This document shows positions 23,796-32,291 of a stretch of 64,000 nucleotides of DNA, in pieces; position 1 is the stretch's first letter; every line of letters starts with the position of its first letter. The stretch covers positions 4,465,501 through 4,529,500 of the forward strand of contig NZ_CP036515.1 of assembly GCF_004323635.1 (NCBI RefSeq), in the 5' to 3' direction. The translations under genes were made by a program, and so were the position numbers. The notes under the pieces are model-generated. The model saw nothing but the letters and a program-made list of their open reading frames with translations, searched no databases and was not told the origin of the DNA. Source of the stretch: Lichenihabitans psoromatis (lineage in GTDB: Bacteria; Pseudomonadota; Alphaproteobacteria; Rhizobiales; Beijerinckiaceae).

Positions 23796-26700
23796 ATGCA
23801 GACCAATGTGGTGCGGACGAAGGCTGACGAACTCGCCCGCCAAGGCGTGCTGTTGGTTCTTCGCGGCCCGCATGCGGCCGGCCCAATCGTCGAAGAGCCG
23901 GCCAGCGCCTCGCCGCAACCGGAGGGGCATGACCTCGAACTCTTCGTCGTGGTCGACGACACCGGCAACGTGACGGCCTATAACGGCCACGTCGATCTCG
24001 GCACCGGCATCGGCACCGCGCTAGCCCAGATCGTGGCGGATGAATTGGACGTGGCGCTCGATCGCGTCACCATGGTGCTGGGCCATAGCGCGCTCGTGCC
24101 AAACCAGGGTGCCACGATCGCGAGCGAGACCATCCAGGTCACCGCGATCCCGTTACGTCAGGCGGCTGCGCAGGCGCGCCATCACCTCGTCGGCCTGGCG
24201 GCGGAGCGGCTGGGTGTCCGGCCCGATGACCTCGCGGTCGAGAACGGCATCGTGCGACGCCGGGATGGCGGCAATGCCGCGATCGGCTTCGGCGAACTGC
24301 TTCAGGGCCGCCATATCCGATTGCTGCTGTCGCCCGACACGGTCGTGAAGGACGTCGCCGACTATCGCCTCGTCGGACGCAGCACGCCCCGCATCGATAT
24401 CCCGGCCAAGGCGACCGGCAGCTTTACCTATGTGCATGACGTGCGCGTCCCCGGCATGCTGCATGGCCGCGTCGTGCGACCCCCTTATGCTGGCGTCGAC
24501 GCGGGACCGTTCGTCGGCACCAGCCTGATCGGGGTGGACGAGAGCTCCATCGCCGACATTCCCGGCATCATCGCCGTGGTGGTGATCGGCGACTTCATCG
24601 GCATCGTGGCCGAGCGGGAGGAGAATGCGGTCACGGCGGCGGAGCACCTCAAAACGCGATGGAAACCCTGGCCCGGACTGCCGGACCTCGATGCGCCCGA
24701 GGCGGCGTTACGCGCCAATCCGTCCAAGCCGCGCGTGCTTCTCGATCGCGGCAACGTCGAAAAAGCGCTTGCCGAGGCTACGACGCGGATGCAGCGAACC
24801 TACGTCTGGCCCTATCAGATGCATGCCGCGATCGGGCCATCCTGCTCGGTCGCCGATGTTCGCCCGGACGGCATGACGCTGTGGTCCGGAACGCAAAATC
24901 CCCTGATGCTGCGAACCGACCTGTCGCGGCTGCTCGGCCTGCCCGAGACCGCCATCGCGATTATCCGGCACGAGGCGGCGGGCTGCTATGGCCGCAATTG
25001 CGCCGACGATGTCGGAGCCGATGCGGCGCTGCTGTCGCGCGCGGTCGGGCGACCGGTTCGGGTGCAATTGTCGCGCGAGCAAGAGCATGCGTGGGAACCG
25101 AAGGGCACCGCGCAGGTCATGGATGTCGATGGCGGCCTGACGGCAGCGGGCGAACCCGCCGCCTATGATTTCGCCACCCGCTATCCGTCCAACGGGTCGC
25201 CCACCTTGGCGCTGTTGCTGACCGGCACGATCCCGCCGGTCGCGGCCGTCTTCGAGATGGGCGACCGCACCGCGATCCCGCCCTATCGCTATGATCACGC
25301 CCGCGTCACCGTCCACGACATGGCGCCGATCGCCCGCGCCTCCTGGCTCCGGGGCGTCTCGTCGATGCCGAACAGCTTCGCGCATGAATCCTACATCGAC
25401 GAACTCGCGACCGAAGCGGGCGTCGACCCGATCGACTACCGGCTCCGCTACCTCGACGATCCGCGCGCCATCGACCTCGTCCGCGCCGTCGCGGCGCGCG
25501 GCGACTGGCAGCCCCATACCGTGCCGCAGACGCTTGCGCCCGAGGGTGACATCTTGCGCGGGCGCGGCTTTGCCTATGCGTGCTACGTGCACGGCAAATT
25601 CCCCGGAACCGCCGCCGCTTCGTCGGCCTGGATCGCCGATGTCGCGGTCAACCGCGTGACCGGCCAGGTCGATGTGACCCGTGTCGTGGTCGGGCAGGAT
25701 TCCGGCCTGATGATCAACCCGGCCGGGGTCGAACATCAGATCCACGGCAATGTCATCCAGTCCACCAGCCGCGTGCTGAAGGAGCAGGTGACGTTCGACC
25801 ATCAGGGCGGTGGCGCGGTGACGAGCCGGGAATGGGGCGCCTACCCGATCATCACCTTTCCCGAACTCCCCGCTATCGACGTGCTGATGGTGCCGCGACC
25901 CAACGATCCGCCGCTCGGCGTCGGCGAATCGGCCTCGGTGCCGAGCGCGGCCGCCATCGCAAACGCGATCTTCGATGCGACCGGCGTGCGATTCCGCGAG
26001 CCGCCGTTCACGCCAGAGCGGGTACGCACCGTGCTCAATCCGCTGCCGCCGCCGGTCGAAACGCTTACGGCGGAAACGCCGCGCCGCAACTGGTTCGGCT
26101 CGCTGGTGACGGGATGCGTCGCGGCGGCGGGCGTCATCGCCGCGATCTCCGTCGTGCCGTCACCGTGGCGCGGCGCCATCCCGCCCATTCCGCAGCCCGA
26201 TCCAGCCGTCTATTCGAGCGTCACGATCGAGCATGGCCGCATCGTCGCGGCGCTGGGGGATTGCGCGGTCTGCCACGCCGGTCCCGGGGGCGCCCTATCG
26301 GGCGGCAAGCCCATCGCAACGCCGTTCGGCACGGTCACGGCGACCAACATCACGCCGGATCTGGCGACCGGCATCGGTTCGTGGTCCTATCCGGCCTTCG
26401 AGCGGGCCATGCGGGACGGTGTCAGTCGCGACGGCCATTACCTTTACCCGGCGCATCCCTATACGAGCTTCACTAAGGCAAGCGAGGCCGACCTCCAGGC
26501 GCTCTACGCCTATGTCATGGCGCAGCCGGCAGTCGCGCATGAACCGCCCGTCACGACGCTGCGGTTCCCGTTCAACCTGCGCCCCCTGATGGCGGGTTGG
26601 AACGCGCTGTTCCTCAAGCCCGGCCCACTGCAGGCCGAACCAACTCGCTCGGACCAGTGGAACCGGGGGCGTTCCCTGGTCGAGGGCCTCGGCCATTGCG

Positions 26701-27392
26701 GCGCCTGTCACTCGCCCCGCAACGCGCTCGGGGCCGAGCAAGGCGGCGCGCAACATTTGGCGGGCGCGTTCGTCGAGGGGTGGGAGGCTCCGGCTCTCAC
26801 GGCGCTGTCACGCGCGCCGATCCCTTGGACCGAGGATGAGCTGTTCACCTATCTGTCGACCGGGCAATCACGTCACCACGGCGTCGCGGCTGGCCCGATG
26901 GCGGCGGTCGTGTCCGAACTCGGCACTGTCCCGGCCGCCGATCTCCGCGCCATGGCGCATTATCTCGCCTCGTTCCAAACCGCGACACCGACGGCCGCCG
27001 AAACCGAGGCCCTCGCCGAAGCGCTTACCCAGCGCACAGCCACCGCGCCCCTCACGGCCTCGGCGCTGGGCGGGCGGCTTTACGATGGCGCCTGCGCCAT
27101 GTGCCACGAGGCGGGTGGGCCGGTGCTGTTCGGCGCCCGGCCAGCCCTCGCGCTCAACACGAACGTGCACAGCGCCTCGCCCGACAATCTCGCCCGCGTG
27201 GTGCTGCACGGCATCGCCGAGCCCGCCCATGCCGACCTTGGCGCCATGCCGGGCTTCGCCGGCAGCTTTTCGGACCAGCAGGTCGCGGAGTTGTTGCGCT
27301 ACATCCGCGCGCGGTTCGCGCCGGACGCGCCGGCCTGGGCCGATCTCGAGACCACCATCGCCCGTGTCAGGACCGCCGATGCGCCACATTGA
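23796..27392 (+). CDS. nicB: Nicotinate dehydrogenase-like molybdopterin subunit fused to triple cytochrome c (NicB type)
   Basis: Large subunit of the Mo-hydroxylase, 1198 residues, with the layout of Pseudomonas NicB. Residues about 1-740 form the molybdopterin domain, with the active-site Glu in GVGESASVPSAAA. A membrane anchor follows near 765-790 (FGSLVTGCVAAAGVIAAISVV), then three haem c sites: CAVCH at 823-827, CGACH at 968-972 and CAMCH at 1100-1104. Water-derived oxygen is added to the ring and electrons leave through the haems to the respiratory chain. The ATG two bases after nicA is used; an earlier frame start lies inside nicA and is rejected. Confidence 0.87.
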   Translation: MQTNVVRTKADELARQGVLLVLRGPHAAGPIVEEPASASPQPEGHDLELFVVVDDTGNVTAYNGHVDLGTGIGTALAQIVADELDVALDRVTMVLGHSALVPNQGATIASETIQVTAIPLRQAAAQARHHLVGLAAERLGVRPDDLAVENGIVRRRDGGNAAIGFGELLQGRHIRLLLSPDTVVKDVADYRLVGRSTPRIDIPAKATGSFTYVHDVRVPGMLHGRVVRPPYAGVDAGPFVGTSLIGVDESSIADIPGIIAVVVIGDFIGIVAEREENAVTAAEHLKTRWKPWPGLPDLDAPEAALRANPSKPRVLLDRGNVEKALAEATTRMQRTYVWPYQMHAAIGPSCSVADVRPDGMTLWSGTQNPLMLRTDLSRLLGLPETAIAIIRHEAAGCYGRNCADDVGADAALLSRAVGRPVRVQLSREQEHAWEPKGTAQVMDVDGGLTAAGEPAAYDFATRYPSNGSPTLALLLTGTIPPVAAVFEMGDRTAIPPYRYDHARVTVHDMAPIARASWLRGVSSMPNSFAHESYIDELATEAGVDPIDYRLRYLDDPRAIDLVRAVAARGDWQPHTVPQTLAPEGDILRGRGFAYACYVHGKFPGTAAASSAWIADVAVNRVTGQVDVTRVVVGQDSGLMINPAGVEHQIHGNVIQSTSRVLKEQVTFDHQGGGAVTSREWGAYPIITFPELPAIDVLMVPRPNDPPLGVGESASVPSAAAIANAIFDATGVRFREPPFTPERVRTVLNPLPPPVETLTAETPRRNWFGSLVTGCVAAAGVIAAISVVPSPWRGAIPPIPQPDPAVYSSVTIEHGRIVAALGDCAVCHAGPGGALSGGKPIATPFGTVTATNITPDLATGIGSWSYPAFERAMRDGVSRDGHYLYPAHPYTSFTKASEADLQALYAYVMAQPAVAHEPPVTTLRFPFNLRPLMAGWNALFLKPGPLQAEPTRSDQWNRGRSLVEGLGHCGACHSPRNALGAEQGGAQHLAGAFVEGWEAPALTALSRAPIPWTEDELFTYLSTGQSRHHGVAAGPMAAVVSELGTVPAADLRAMAHYLASFQTATPTAAETEALAEALTQRTATAPLTASALGGRLYDGACAMCHEAGGPVLFGARPALALNTNVHSASPDNLARVVLHGIAEPAHADLGAMPGFAGSFSDQQVAELLRYIRARFAPDAPAWADLETTIARVRTADAPH

Positions 27393-27474
27393 GCTGGTCG
27401 CCGGCTCTCGCGTCACGGAGGCGGCTACGTTAGCCTTATGGTTCAGGCATCCCAAACGCAGAAAGACACCGGCC

Positions 27475-28110
27475 ATGATCCCCATCGCCCCGACGGACCA
27501 TGACGTCCTGATCGTCGTGGACGTGCAGACGGACTTTCTGCCGGGCGGCGCGCTTGCTGTGCCCGACGGCGACGCGGTGATCGCGCCCATCAACGCGCTG
27601 ATCCAGCGTTTCGCGCATGTGGTGCTGACGCAGGATTGGCACACGCCCGGCCATATCTCCTTCGCGTCGAGCCACGCGGGCAAGACACCGTTTCAGATGA
27701 TCGAGCTCGCCTATGGCGATCAGGTTCTCTGGCCTGACCATTGCGTGCAGGGCACGCGCGGCGCGGCCCTGTCGGATGCGCTGGAGGCGTCCAAGGCCGA
27801 GTTGGTGATCCGCAAGGGGTTTCATCCCGAGGTCGACAGCTATTCGGCCTTAATGGAAGCCGATCGCAACACCCCGACCGGCCTCGCCGGCTATTTAAAA
27901 AGCCGGGGCTTCACCCGCGTCTTCGTTTGCGGCCTCGCGACCGATTATTGCGTCGGCTGGACCGCCATCGACGCCCGCGCGGCGGGCTTCGACAGCCTGG
28001 TGATCGAGGATGCCTGCCGCGCCATCGACAGCAACGGCAGCCTCGCCAAAGCCTGGGCCGCCATGGCCGGGGGCGGCGTGCAGCGGATCATGGCGGAAGG
28101 GGTGGTCTGA
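27475..28110 (+). CDS. pncA: Nicotinamidase
   Basis: Converts nicotinamide to nicotinate and ammonia in the cytoplasm. 211 residues, usual length. The catalytic triad is Asp16 (VVDVQTDFLPGG), Lys114 (IRKGFHPEVDSYSA) and Cys159 (GLATDYCVG); the metal site is Asp54, His56 and His60 (QDWHTPGH) with His67 nearby. It lies 82 bases downstream of nicB on the same strand, so it may be co-transcribed and feed nicotinate to NicAB, rather than serve only NAD salvage. The start MIPIAP was chosen over an upstream ATG that would overlap nicB. Confidence 0.92.
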   Translation: MIPIAPTDHDVLIVVDVQTDFLPGGALAVPDGDAVIAPINALIQRFAHVVLTQDWHTPGHISFASSHAGKTPFQMIELAYGDQVLWPDHCVQGTRGAALSDALEASKAELVIRKGFHPEVDSYSALMEADRNTPTGLAGYLKSRGFTRVFVCGLATDYCVGWTAIDARAAGFDSLVIEDACRAIDSNGSLAKAWAAMAGGGVQRIMAEGVV

Positions 28111-28157
28111 TCGACGCCTCTAGATGAAGACGGCGCAAGCTTTGATCATCACGCCAT

Positions 28158-28186
28158 TTGCAGATCGTACGGCGATGCCGTATACA
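28158..28186 (+). promoter_or_regulatory. Promoter with internal dyad upstream of brnT
   Basis: TTGCAG at 28158-28163 and TATACA at 28181-28186 are separated by 17 bases, a good sigma-70-type pair. The spacer and the start of the -10 contain a perfect inverted repeat, TACGGC-GAT-GCCGTA at 28168-28182, a likely operator for the toxin-antitoxin complex. The -10 ends five bases before the brnT ATG, so the transcript would begin at or next to the start codon. Confidence 0.6.
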
Positions 28187-28191
28187 CCGAT

Positions 28192-28473
28192 ATGGATACG
28201 CCGTCCGAGTTCGAGTGGGATGATATCAAGGCTGAGGGGAACTTAACCAAACACGGCATCCCGTTCGACGTTGCCATCGGTGTGTTCGCTGATCCTGACC
28301 ACGTCGTCGTGACCACGGTGCGAGTGCAAGACGGCGAGAGCCGCGAGAAGGCCATCGGCACGATCGCCGGGCGGTTGGTCACGGTGGTGTTCGTCATGCG
28401 GAGCGACGTTTGCCGGTTGATATCAGCCCGTCGCGCCAATGCCGGCGAGGAGCGTAGTTATGGCCAAGGTTAA
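28192..28473 (+). CDS. brnT: BrnT family toxin (DUF497)
   Basis: Ribonuclease-type toxin of a type II toxin-antitoxin pair, 93 residues as usual. Family blocks are FEWDDIKAEGNLTKHGIPF, the central R-x-x-R stretch (GESREKAIGTIAGRLVTVVF) and the C-terminal RLISARRANAGEERSY. The family N-terminus fixes the ATG at 28192. No ribosome site precedes it and the proposed promoter leaves essentially no leader. It overlaps the antitoxin gene by 14 bases. Confidence 0.85.
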   Translation: MDTPSEFEWDDIKAEGNLTKHGIPFDVAIGVFADPDHVVVTTVRVQDGESREKAIGTIAGRLVTVVFVMRSDVCRLISARRANAGEERSYGQG

Positions 28474-28828
28474 GCTCGATCTCGCGAATAGGCCGACCTT
28501 CAGCAGGGAGACGCTGGTTCGGCTCGACGCCATGACGGCGGAGGAGGTCGAGCAGAATGCCCATGAGGACGTCGATAACCCTCCGATGACCGAGGAGGAG
28601 CTTGATATTGTTCGCTTGGCCCGCCGCGTGCAAAGCATCCGCAAGGCGCGCGGGATGAGCCAATCCGTGTTCGCCCGGACATATCACTTCTCGGCCGCCC
28701 GGTTGAAGGATTGGGAACAGGGGCGTCGCCGTCCTGATCCTGCCGCGCTCGCCTATCTGGAAACGATCCGTGTTGAACCGGAAGCCGTCGAACGCGCGCT
28801 GTCGCACATGGAGTCATCCGCCGCTTAG
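28460..28828 (+). CDS. XRE-family antitoxin partner of BrnT
   Basis: Antitoxin and probable autorepressor, 122 residues. The C-terminal half (about 48-102) is an XRE helix-turn-helix with IRKARGMSQSVFARTYHFS and LKDWEQGRRRPDPAALAYL; the N-terminal half is acidic (EEVEQNAHEDVDNPPMTEEE) and probably wraps the toxin. A strong GAGGAG ribosome site precedes the ATG at 28460, in contrast to the toxin gene. It is not a classical BrnA (ribbon-helix-helix), so the pair is a BrnT/XRE combination. Confidence 0.82.
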   Translation: MAKVKLDLANRPTFSRETLVRLDAMTAEEVEQNAHEDVDNPPMTEEELDIVRLARRVQSIRKARGMSQSVFARTYHFSAARLKDWEQGRRRPDPAALAYLETIRVEPEAVERALSHMESSAA

Positions 28829-29052
28829 GGTCCAAACTCCATCGGCCTGACAAATCAACGTTTGGCATGCGTCGATAGCAGCCCGTGCCATTGGCAGGCC
28901 GGTTGGATCCTCGCAATACTTCCATGTTCGTCGTTTGCCTTGGCTCCACCCTGGCCCAGTGGAGCTCACCCCACCCAACCCAACCGTTGACAACGCTGCT
29001 TTAACGCCGACAAGCGATTCACAGCGGCGGCGCGCTGTGCCATCCAGAGCGC

Positions 29053-31089
29053 ATGCCGGTTTTGGATTCGTCGCAACACGCCGCCGCCACCGCCGATCAC
29101 GCGGTGCAACTCATTCTCGCCGGACCAGGGTCGGGCAAGACCAGCGCGCTGGTCGGGCGGTTCAAGCACCTCGTCGACACGGGTGTCGACCCCCGGCGCA
29201 TTCTCGCCGTCACCTTCACCAAGAAGGCGACGGACGAGATGCGGATGCGGATCACCCAGGCGATCGGTCCCGACACCGCGCACGACCTCCGGGTCTTCAC
29301 GTTCCATGCGCTGGCGCTGCGATGCCTGCAGCGCAACCCGCATTACGCCGACCTTCCGGAGCGGTTCGACGTGTGGAGCATGGCGCAGCAACGGGCCGTC
29401 TTCGCCATGCGCCGCATGTTCTGGAACGAGGATCAGGACATTCTCGACGTGATCGGCGCCGCGAAAGAGCAATTGCTCGATGCGGCCGCCTTCGAGGCGT
29501 CGCTCAAACCAGACGACACGATCGGCAAGGCGGCGGTGCCGTTCTTCAAGATCTACGAGGAGGCGTTGCGCGAGGCGGGCGCGATCGACTTCGCCGATAT
29601 GGTGCCGCTGCTGCTGAAGGCGGTCGACGCGCATCCAGCCTATGGCCGCTCGATCGCCGGAACGGTCGATCACCTGCTGGTCGACGAATATCAGGACATC
29701 AATCCGGGCCAGGACCGGCTGATCGGGCATTTCGTGCGCGGCGGCGTGCATCTCTGGGCGGTCGGCGACGACGACCAGACGTTGTTCACCTTCCGGGCCG
29801 CCGACGTCCGCTATATTCTCGGCTTCAAGGGCCGGCACCGGGGCGCCAAGGTCCATGTGCTCGACCGCAACTACCGCTCCATGCCGCCGATCGTCCACGC
29901 GGCCAAACGGCTGATTGGCCATAACAAGAACCGGCTCGACAAGGATTATAGCCCGGCCCTGACGGAGCCCGGCGACATCGTGGTGCGGGGCTACTCGACG
30001 CCCGATGTCGAGGTCGAGCAGGTCACCAAGGCGATCGCCATGCTGATCGAGGGCGGCATGGCTCCACAGCAGATCGCGGTTCTGTATCGCGTCGGCAGCG
30101 TCGGGCTCGGCTTCCAGACCTCCCTCGAAGCCTTGAAGATCCCGTTCGAGGTGCGTGGGGCGGGCGACCTCTGGCAGGGCGCGACCGCCAAGCTATTCCT
30201 CGGCGCGCTATTCTACCTGCTCGATGCCGACGACCGACGGGCGCTGGAGAAGATGGGGACCGGCAAGCGCAGCGAACTCACCCGCCGCAAGCTCGACGGC
30301 GTCTCGGCGCGAGCACGGCGCGACTTCCGGCTCGCCTGCCGCGAGGTTCACGACATCGTCTCGGATGCGATTCCGAAGAAGGCGGCGGAGCGCGAGCGGC
30401 GAGAATGGACCGGCGTCAGCGACGCCATCGGCCGGCTTGCGGCGTCATGCTCGTCGCTCGAGGATTTCATCCAGAAGGTCGCGGATCAATCGCGCGCCCT
30501 GAAAGCCCCGTCCGAGCGGGCCGTGATCCTCTCGACCGTCCATTCGGCCAAGGGGCTCGAATGGGAGGCGGTGTTCGTCGTTGCGTTGGAAGAGGGCATG
30601 ATGCCCTCGCTTGGCTCGGAGATCGAGGAAGAGCGGCGTATCGCCTATGTGGCCGTGACGCGGGCCAAACGGCTGCTCGGGCTGACCTATGTGGCGGAAC
30701 GCGGTGGCACGCCCTGGCGCCGGTCGCGCTTCATCACCGAATTCACCGCCAATACCGTGGTCGAAACCTTGCCCGAGGACAGGACCGCGGATCAGCAGGT
30801 GCCGCTCCTGTCCGATCAGGAGCGCGCCGCTGCTGCTGCGGGTAGCGTGACGACAAAAAAGCGGGCCGTGGTGCGGAAGACGCCGGCCGAGCGCAGCGGC
30901 GCTCCGACCGATGGGGTCTGGACCTCACGCGACGACCTCAAGCTGCAATCGAGTTTCGCCACTGCGGTCAGCCTCGACGATATCTGTTCGGCGGTGCAGA
31001 AGCCGAGCGAGGCGGTGTTGGGCCGCCTCGTCGCATTGAAGCTCGTTCGATCGAAAACCGCCGCCCTCGCGCGCTGGGCGGCGGCCTAG
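29053..31089 (+). CDS. UvrD/PcrA-like superfamily 1 DNA helicase
   Basis: ATP-dependent 3'-5' DNA helicase, 678 residues, a little shorter than UvrD. Motif I is AGPGSGKTS (about 23-31), Ia AVTFTKKATDEM, II LLVDEYQDINPGQ, III GDDDQTLFTFRAA, IV LDRNYRS, V STVHSAKGLEWEAVF and VI YVAVTRAKRLLGLTY. The C-terminus is a basic linker (TTKKRAVVRKTP) followed by a short helical domain. It stands alone: 224 bases separate it from the toxin-antitoxin pair and it is convergent with the FKBP gene. It could act in repair; it is not the main UvrD with certainty. Confidence 0.85.
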   Translation: MPVLDSSQHAAATADHAVQLILAGPGSGKTSALVGRFKHLVDTGVDPRRILAVTFTKKATDEMRMRITQAIGPDTAHDLRVFTFHALALRCLQRNPHYADLPERFDVWSMAQQRAVFAMRRMFWNEDQDILDVIGAAKEQLLDAAAFEASLKPDDTIGKAAVPFFKIYEEALREAGAIDFADMVPLLLKAVDAHPAYGRSIAGTVDHLLVDEYQDINPGQDRLIGHFVRGGVHLWAVGDDDQTLFTFRAADVRYILGFKGRHRGAKVHVLDRNYRSMPPIVHAAKRLIGHNKNRLDKDYSPALTEPGDIVVRGYSTPDVEVEQVTKAIAMLIEGGMAPQQIAVLYRVGSVGLGFQTSLEALKIPFEVRGAGDLWQGATAKLFLGALFYLLDADDRRALEKMGTGKRSELTRRKLDGVSARARRDFRLACREVHDIVSDAIPKKAAERERREWTGVSDAIGRLAASCSSLEDFIQKVADQSRALKAPSERAVILSTVHSAKGLEWEAVFVVALEEGMMPSLGSEIEEERRIAYVAVTRAKRLLGLTYVAERGGTPWRRSRFITEFTANTVVETLPEDRTADQQVPLLSDQERAAAAAGSVTTKKRAVVRKTPAERSGAPTDGVWTSRDDLKLQSSFATAVSLDDICSAVQKPSEAVLGRLVALKLVRSKTAALARWAAA

Positions 31090-31096
31090 CGACTTT

Positions 31097-31130
31097 GCTC
31101 AGCCGACGCTGAGGCTCAGCCGACGCTGAG
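31097..31130. repeat. Tandem 17-base palindromic repeat
   Basis: Two exact head-to-tail copies of GCTCAGCCGACGCTGAG (31097-31113 and 31114-31130). Each copy is itself a hairpin, CTCAGC-CGAC-GCTGAG. The second copy contains the FKBP stop codon and last codons, and the first lies between the convergent helicase and FKBP genes. The pair could end transcription from both sides, although no T run follows. Confidence 0.75.
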
Positions 31131-31490
31131 GAGTTCCACGTCGAAGATCAGCGTGGCGTTGGGCGGAATGACGCCGCCGGCGCCGCGTGCGCCATAGCCG
31201 CGCTCGGGGGCCAAGATCAGGGTGCGCTTGCCGCCGATCTTCATGCCGGCGACGCCAAGGTCCCACCCGGAGATGACCTGCTGGGCGCCGAGCTTGAAGC
31301 CGAAGGGGTCGCCGCGATCGCGGGACGAGTCGAATTTCTTGCCGCGCTGGCCGTTGTCGTCGAGCCAGCCGGTATAGTGAACCTTGACGGGCTTGCCGCT
31401 CACGGCTTCCTCGCCGGTCCCCACGACCTCGTCGTGATAGCGGATCCCGACCGTAAGGGTGCGGTAATCGTCGGGGTTGATATCGGTCAT
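31116..31490 (-). CDS. FKBP-type peptidyl-prolyl cis-trans isomerase
   Basis: Single-domain FKBP of 124 residues with no signal peptide, so cytoplasmic. The domain is complete: VKVHYTGWLDDNGQRGKKFDSS, GDPFGFKLGAQQVISGWDLGVAGMKIGGKR, PERGYGARGAGGVIPPNATLIFDVELL. It catalyses proline isomerisation during folding. Its end overlaps a tandem palindromic repeat. It is convergent with the helicase gene and 86 bases after bluB on the same strand. Confidence 0.93.
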   Translation of the reverse strand: MTDINPDDYRTLTVGIRYHDEVVGTGEEAVSGKPVKVHYTGWLDDNGQRGKKFDSSRDRGDPFGFKLGAQQVISGWDLGVAGMKIGGKRTLILAPERGYGARGAGGVIPPNATLIFDVELLSVG

Positions 31491-31576
31491 CGGATCATCC
31501 TTCCTGAGAGGTCGTGGCAGGCTTTAAAGCGAATTCCACGCGGGCGAAAGCGTTCCGCGTCTCGGACACGATCCTG

Positions 31577-32218
31577 CTATCGGCTGAGGATCACCGAGGC
31601 GGCGGCACGCCGCCGCTCCCACCCCTCGCGCTCCAGCAGAGGCGTATCGGTTTGCTCCTGGGGATAGCCCATGCAGAAGTAGCCGATGAAGGTCCAGCCC
31701 TGCGGAACATCGAGCGCCTGGACCACGGTGGCGGGATCGAGGATCGACACCCATCCCAGCCCGACGCCTTCGGCCCGTGCCGCAAGCCATAAGGTGTGGA
31801 CCGCCATCACGGCCGAATAATCGATTGTGGCCGGCATGGTCATGCGGCCGAGGCCGTGGCCCTGCTCGGTCGTGGGGTCGGCGAAGACCGCGAATTGGCA
31901 AGGCGCGTCGTCGAACCCCGCCAGCTTCAACCGCGCATAGAGGCCGCTGCGCTCCCCCGACTGACAGGTCAGCGCCTCGGCATTGCAGGTCTCGAAACTC
32001 GCCCGCACGGCCTGTCGCCGCAGCGGGCTTTCGACCAGGACGAAGCGCCAGGGCTGACTCAAGCCGACCGAAGGCGCGAGACAGGCCAGGCCGACCAGCC
32101 GCTCGAACAAGCCGTCCGGTAAGGGATCGCGCTTGAACAGGCGGACGTCACGCCGCCAGACCAGGATATCGAGCAGACCGGACCGGACCTCTTCGCCAAA
32201 GCCGGCGTCATCATGCAT
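31577..32218 (-). CDS. bluB: 5,6-dimethylbenzimidazole synthase
   Basis: Flavin-destructase of cobalamin biosynthesis, converting reduced FMN and oxygen to the lower ligand dimethylbenzimidazole. 213 residues, the usual size. Nitroreductase-fold features typical of BluB are WRRDVRLFKRDPLPD, APSVGLSQPWRFV, GRMTMPATIDYSAVMAVHTLWLAAR and a C-terminal GYPQE. The start is at MHDDAGFGEEVR. No other cobalamin gene is nearby, which is common for bluB in rhizobia-related bacteria. Confidence 0.9.
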   Translation of the reverse strand: MHDDAGFGEEVRSGLLDILVWRRDVRLFKRDPLPDGLFERLVGLACLAPSVGLSQPWRFVLVESPLRRQAVRASFETCNAEALTCQSGERSGLYARLKLAGFDDAPCQFAVFADPTTEQGHGLGRMTMPATIDYSAVMAVHTLWLAARAEGVGLGWVSILDPATVVQALDVPQGWTFIGYFCMGYPQEQTDTPLLEREGWERRRAAASVILSR

Positions 32219-32291
32219 CGTTCATCGCGCTCCGGCCTCGATCGGAGGCGCACCTTCGACCAGCGCCGCGTTCCTTGCAAGCCGGGCTGTG

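Noticed and set aside
27379..27474. Upstream start for pncA
   Set aside because: It would overlap the end of nicB and adds residues with no resemblance to nicotinamidases.
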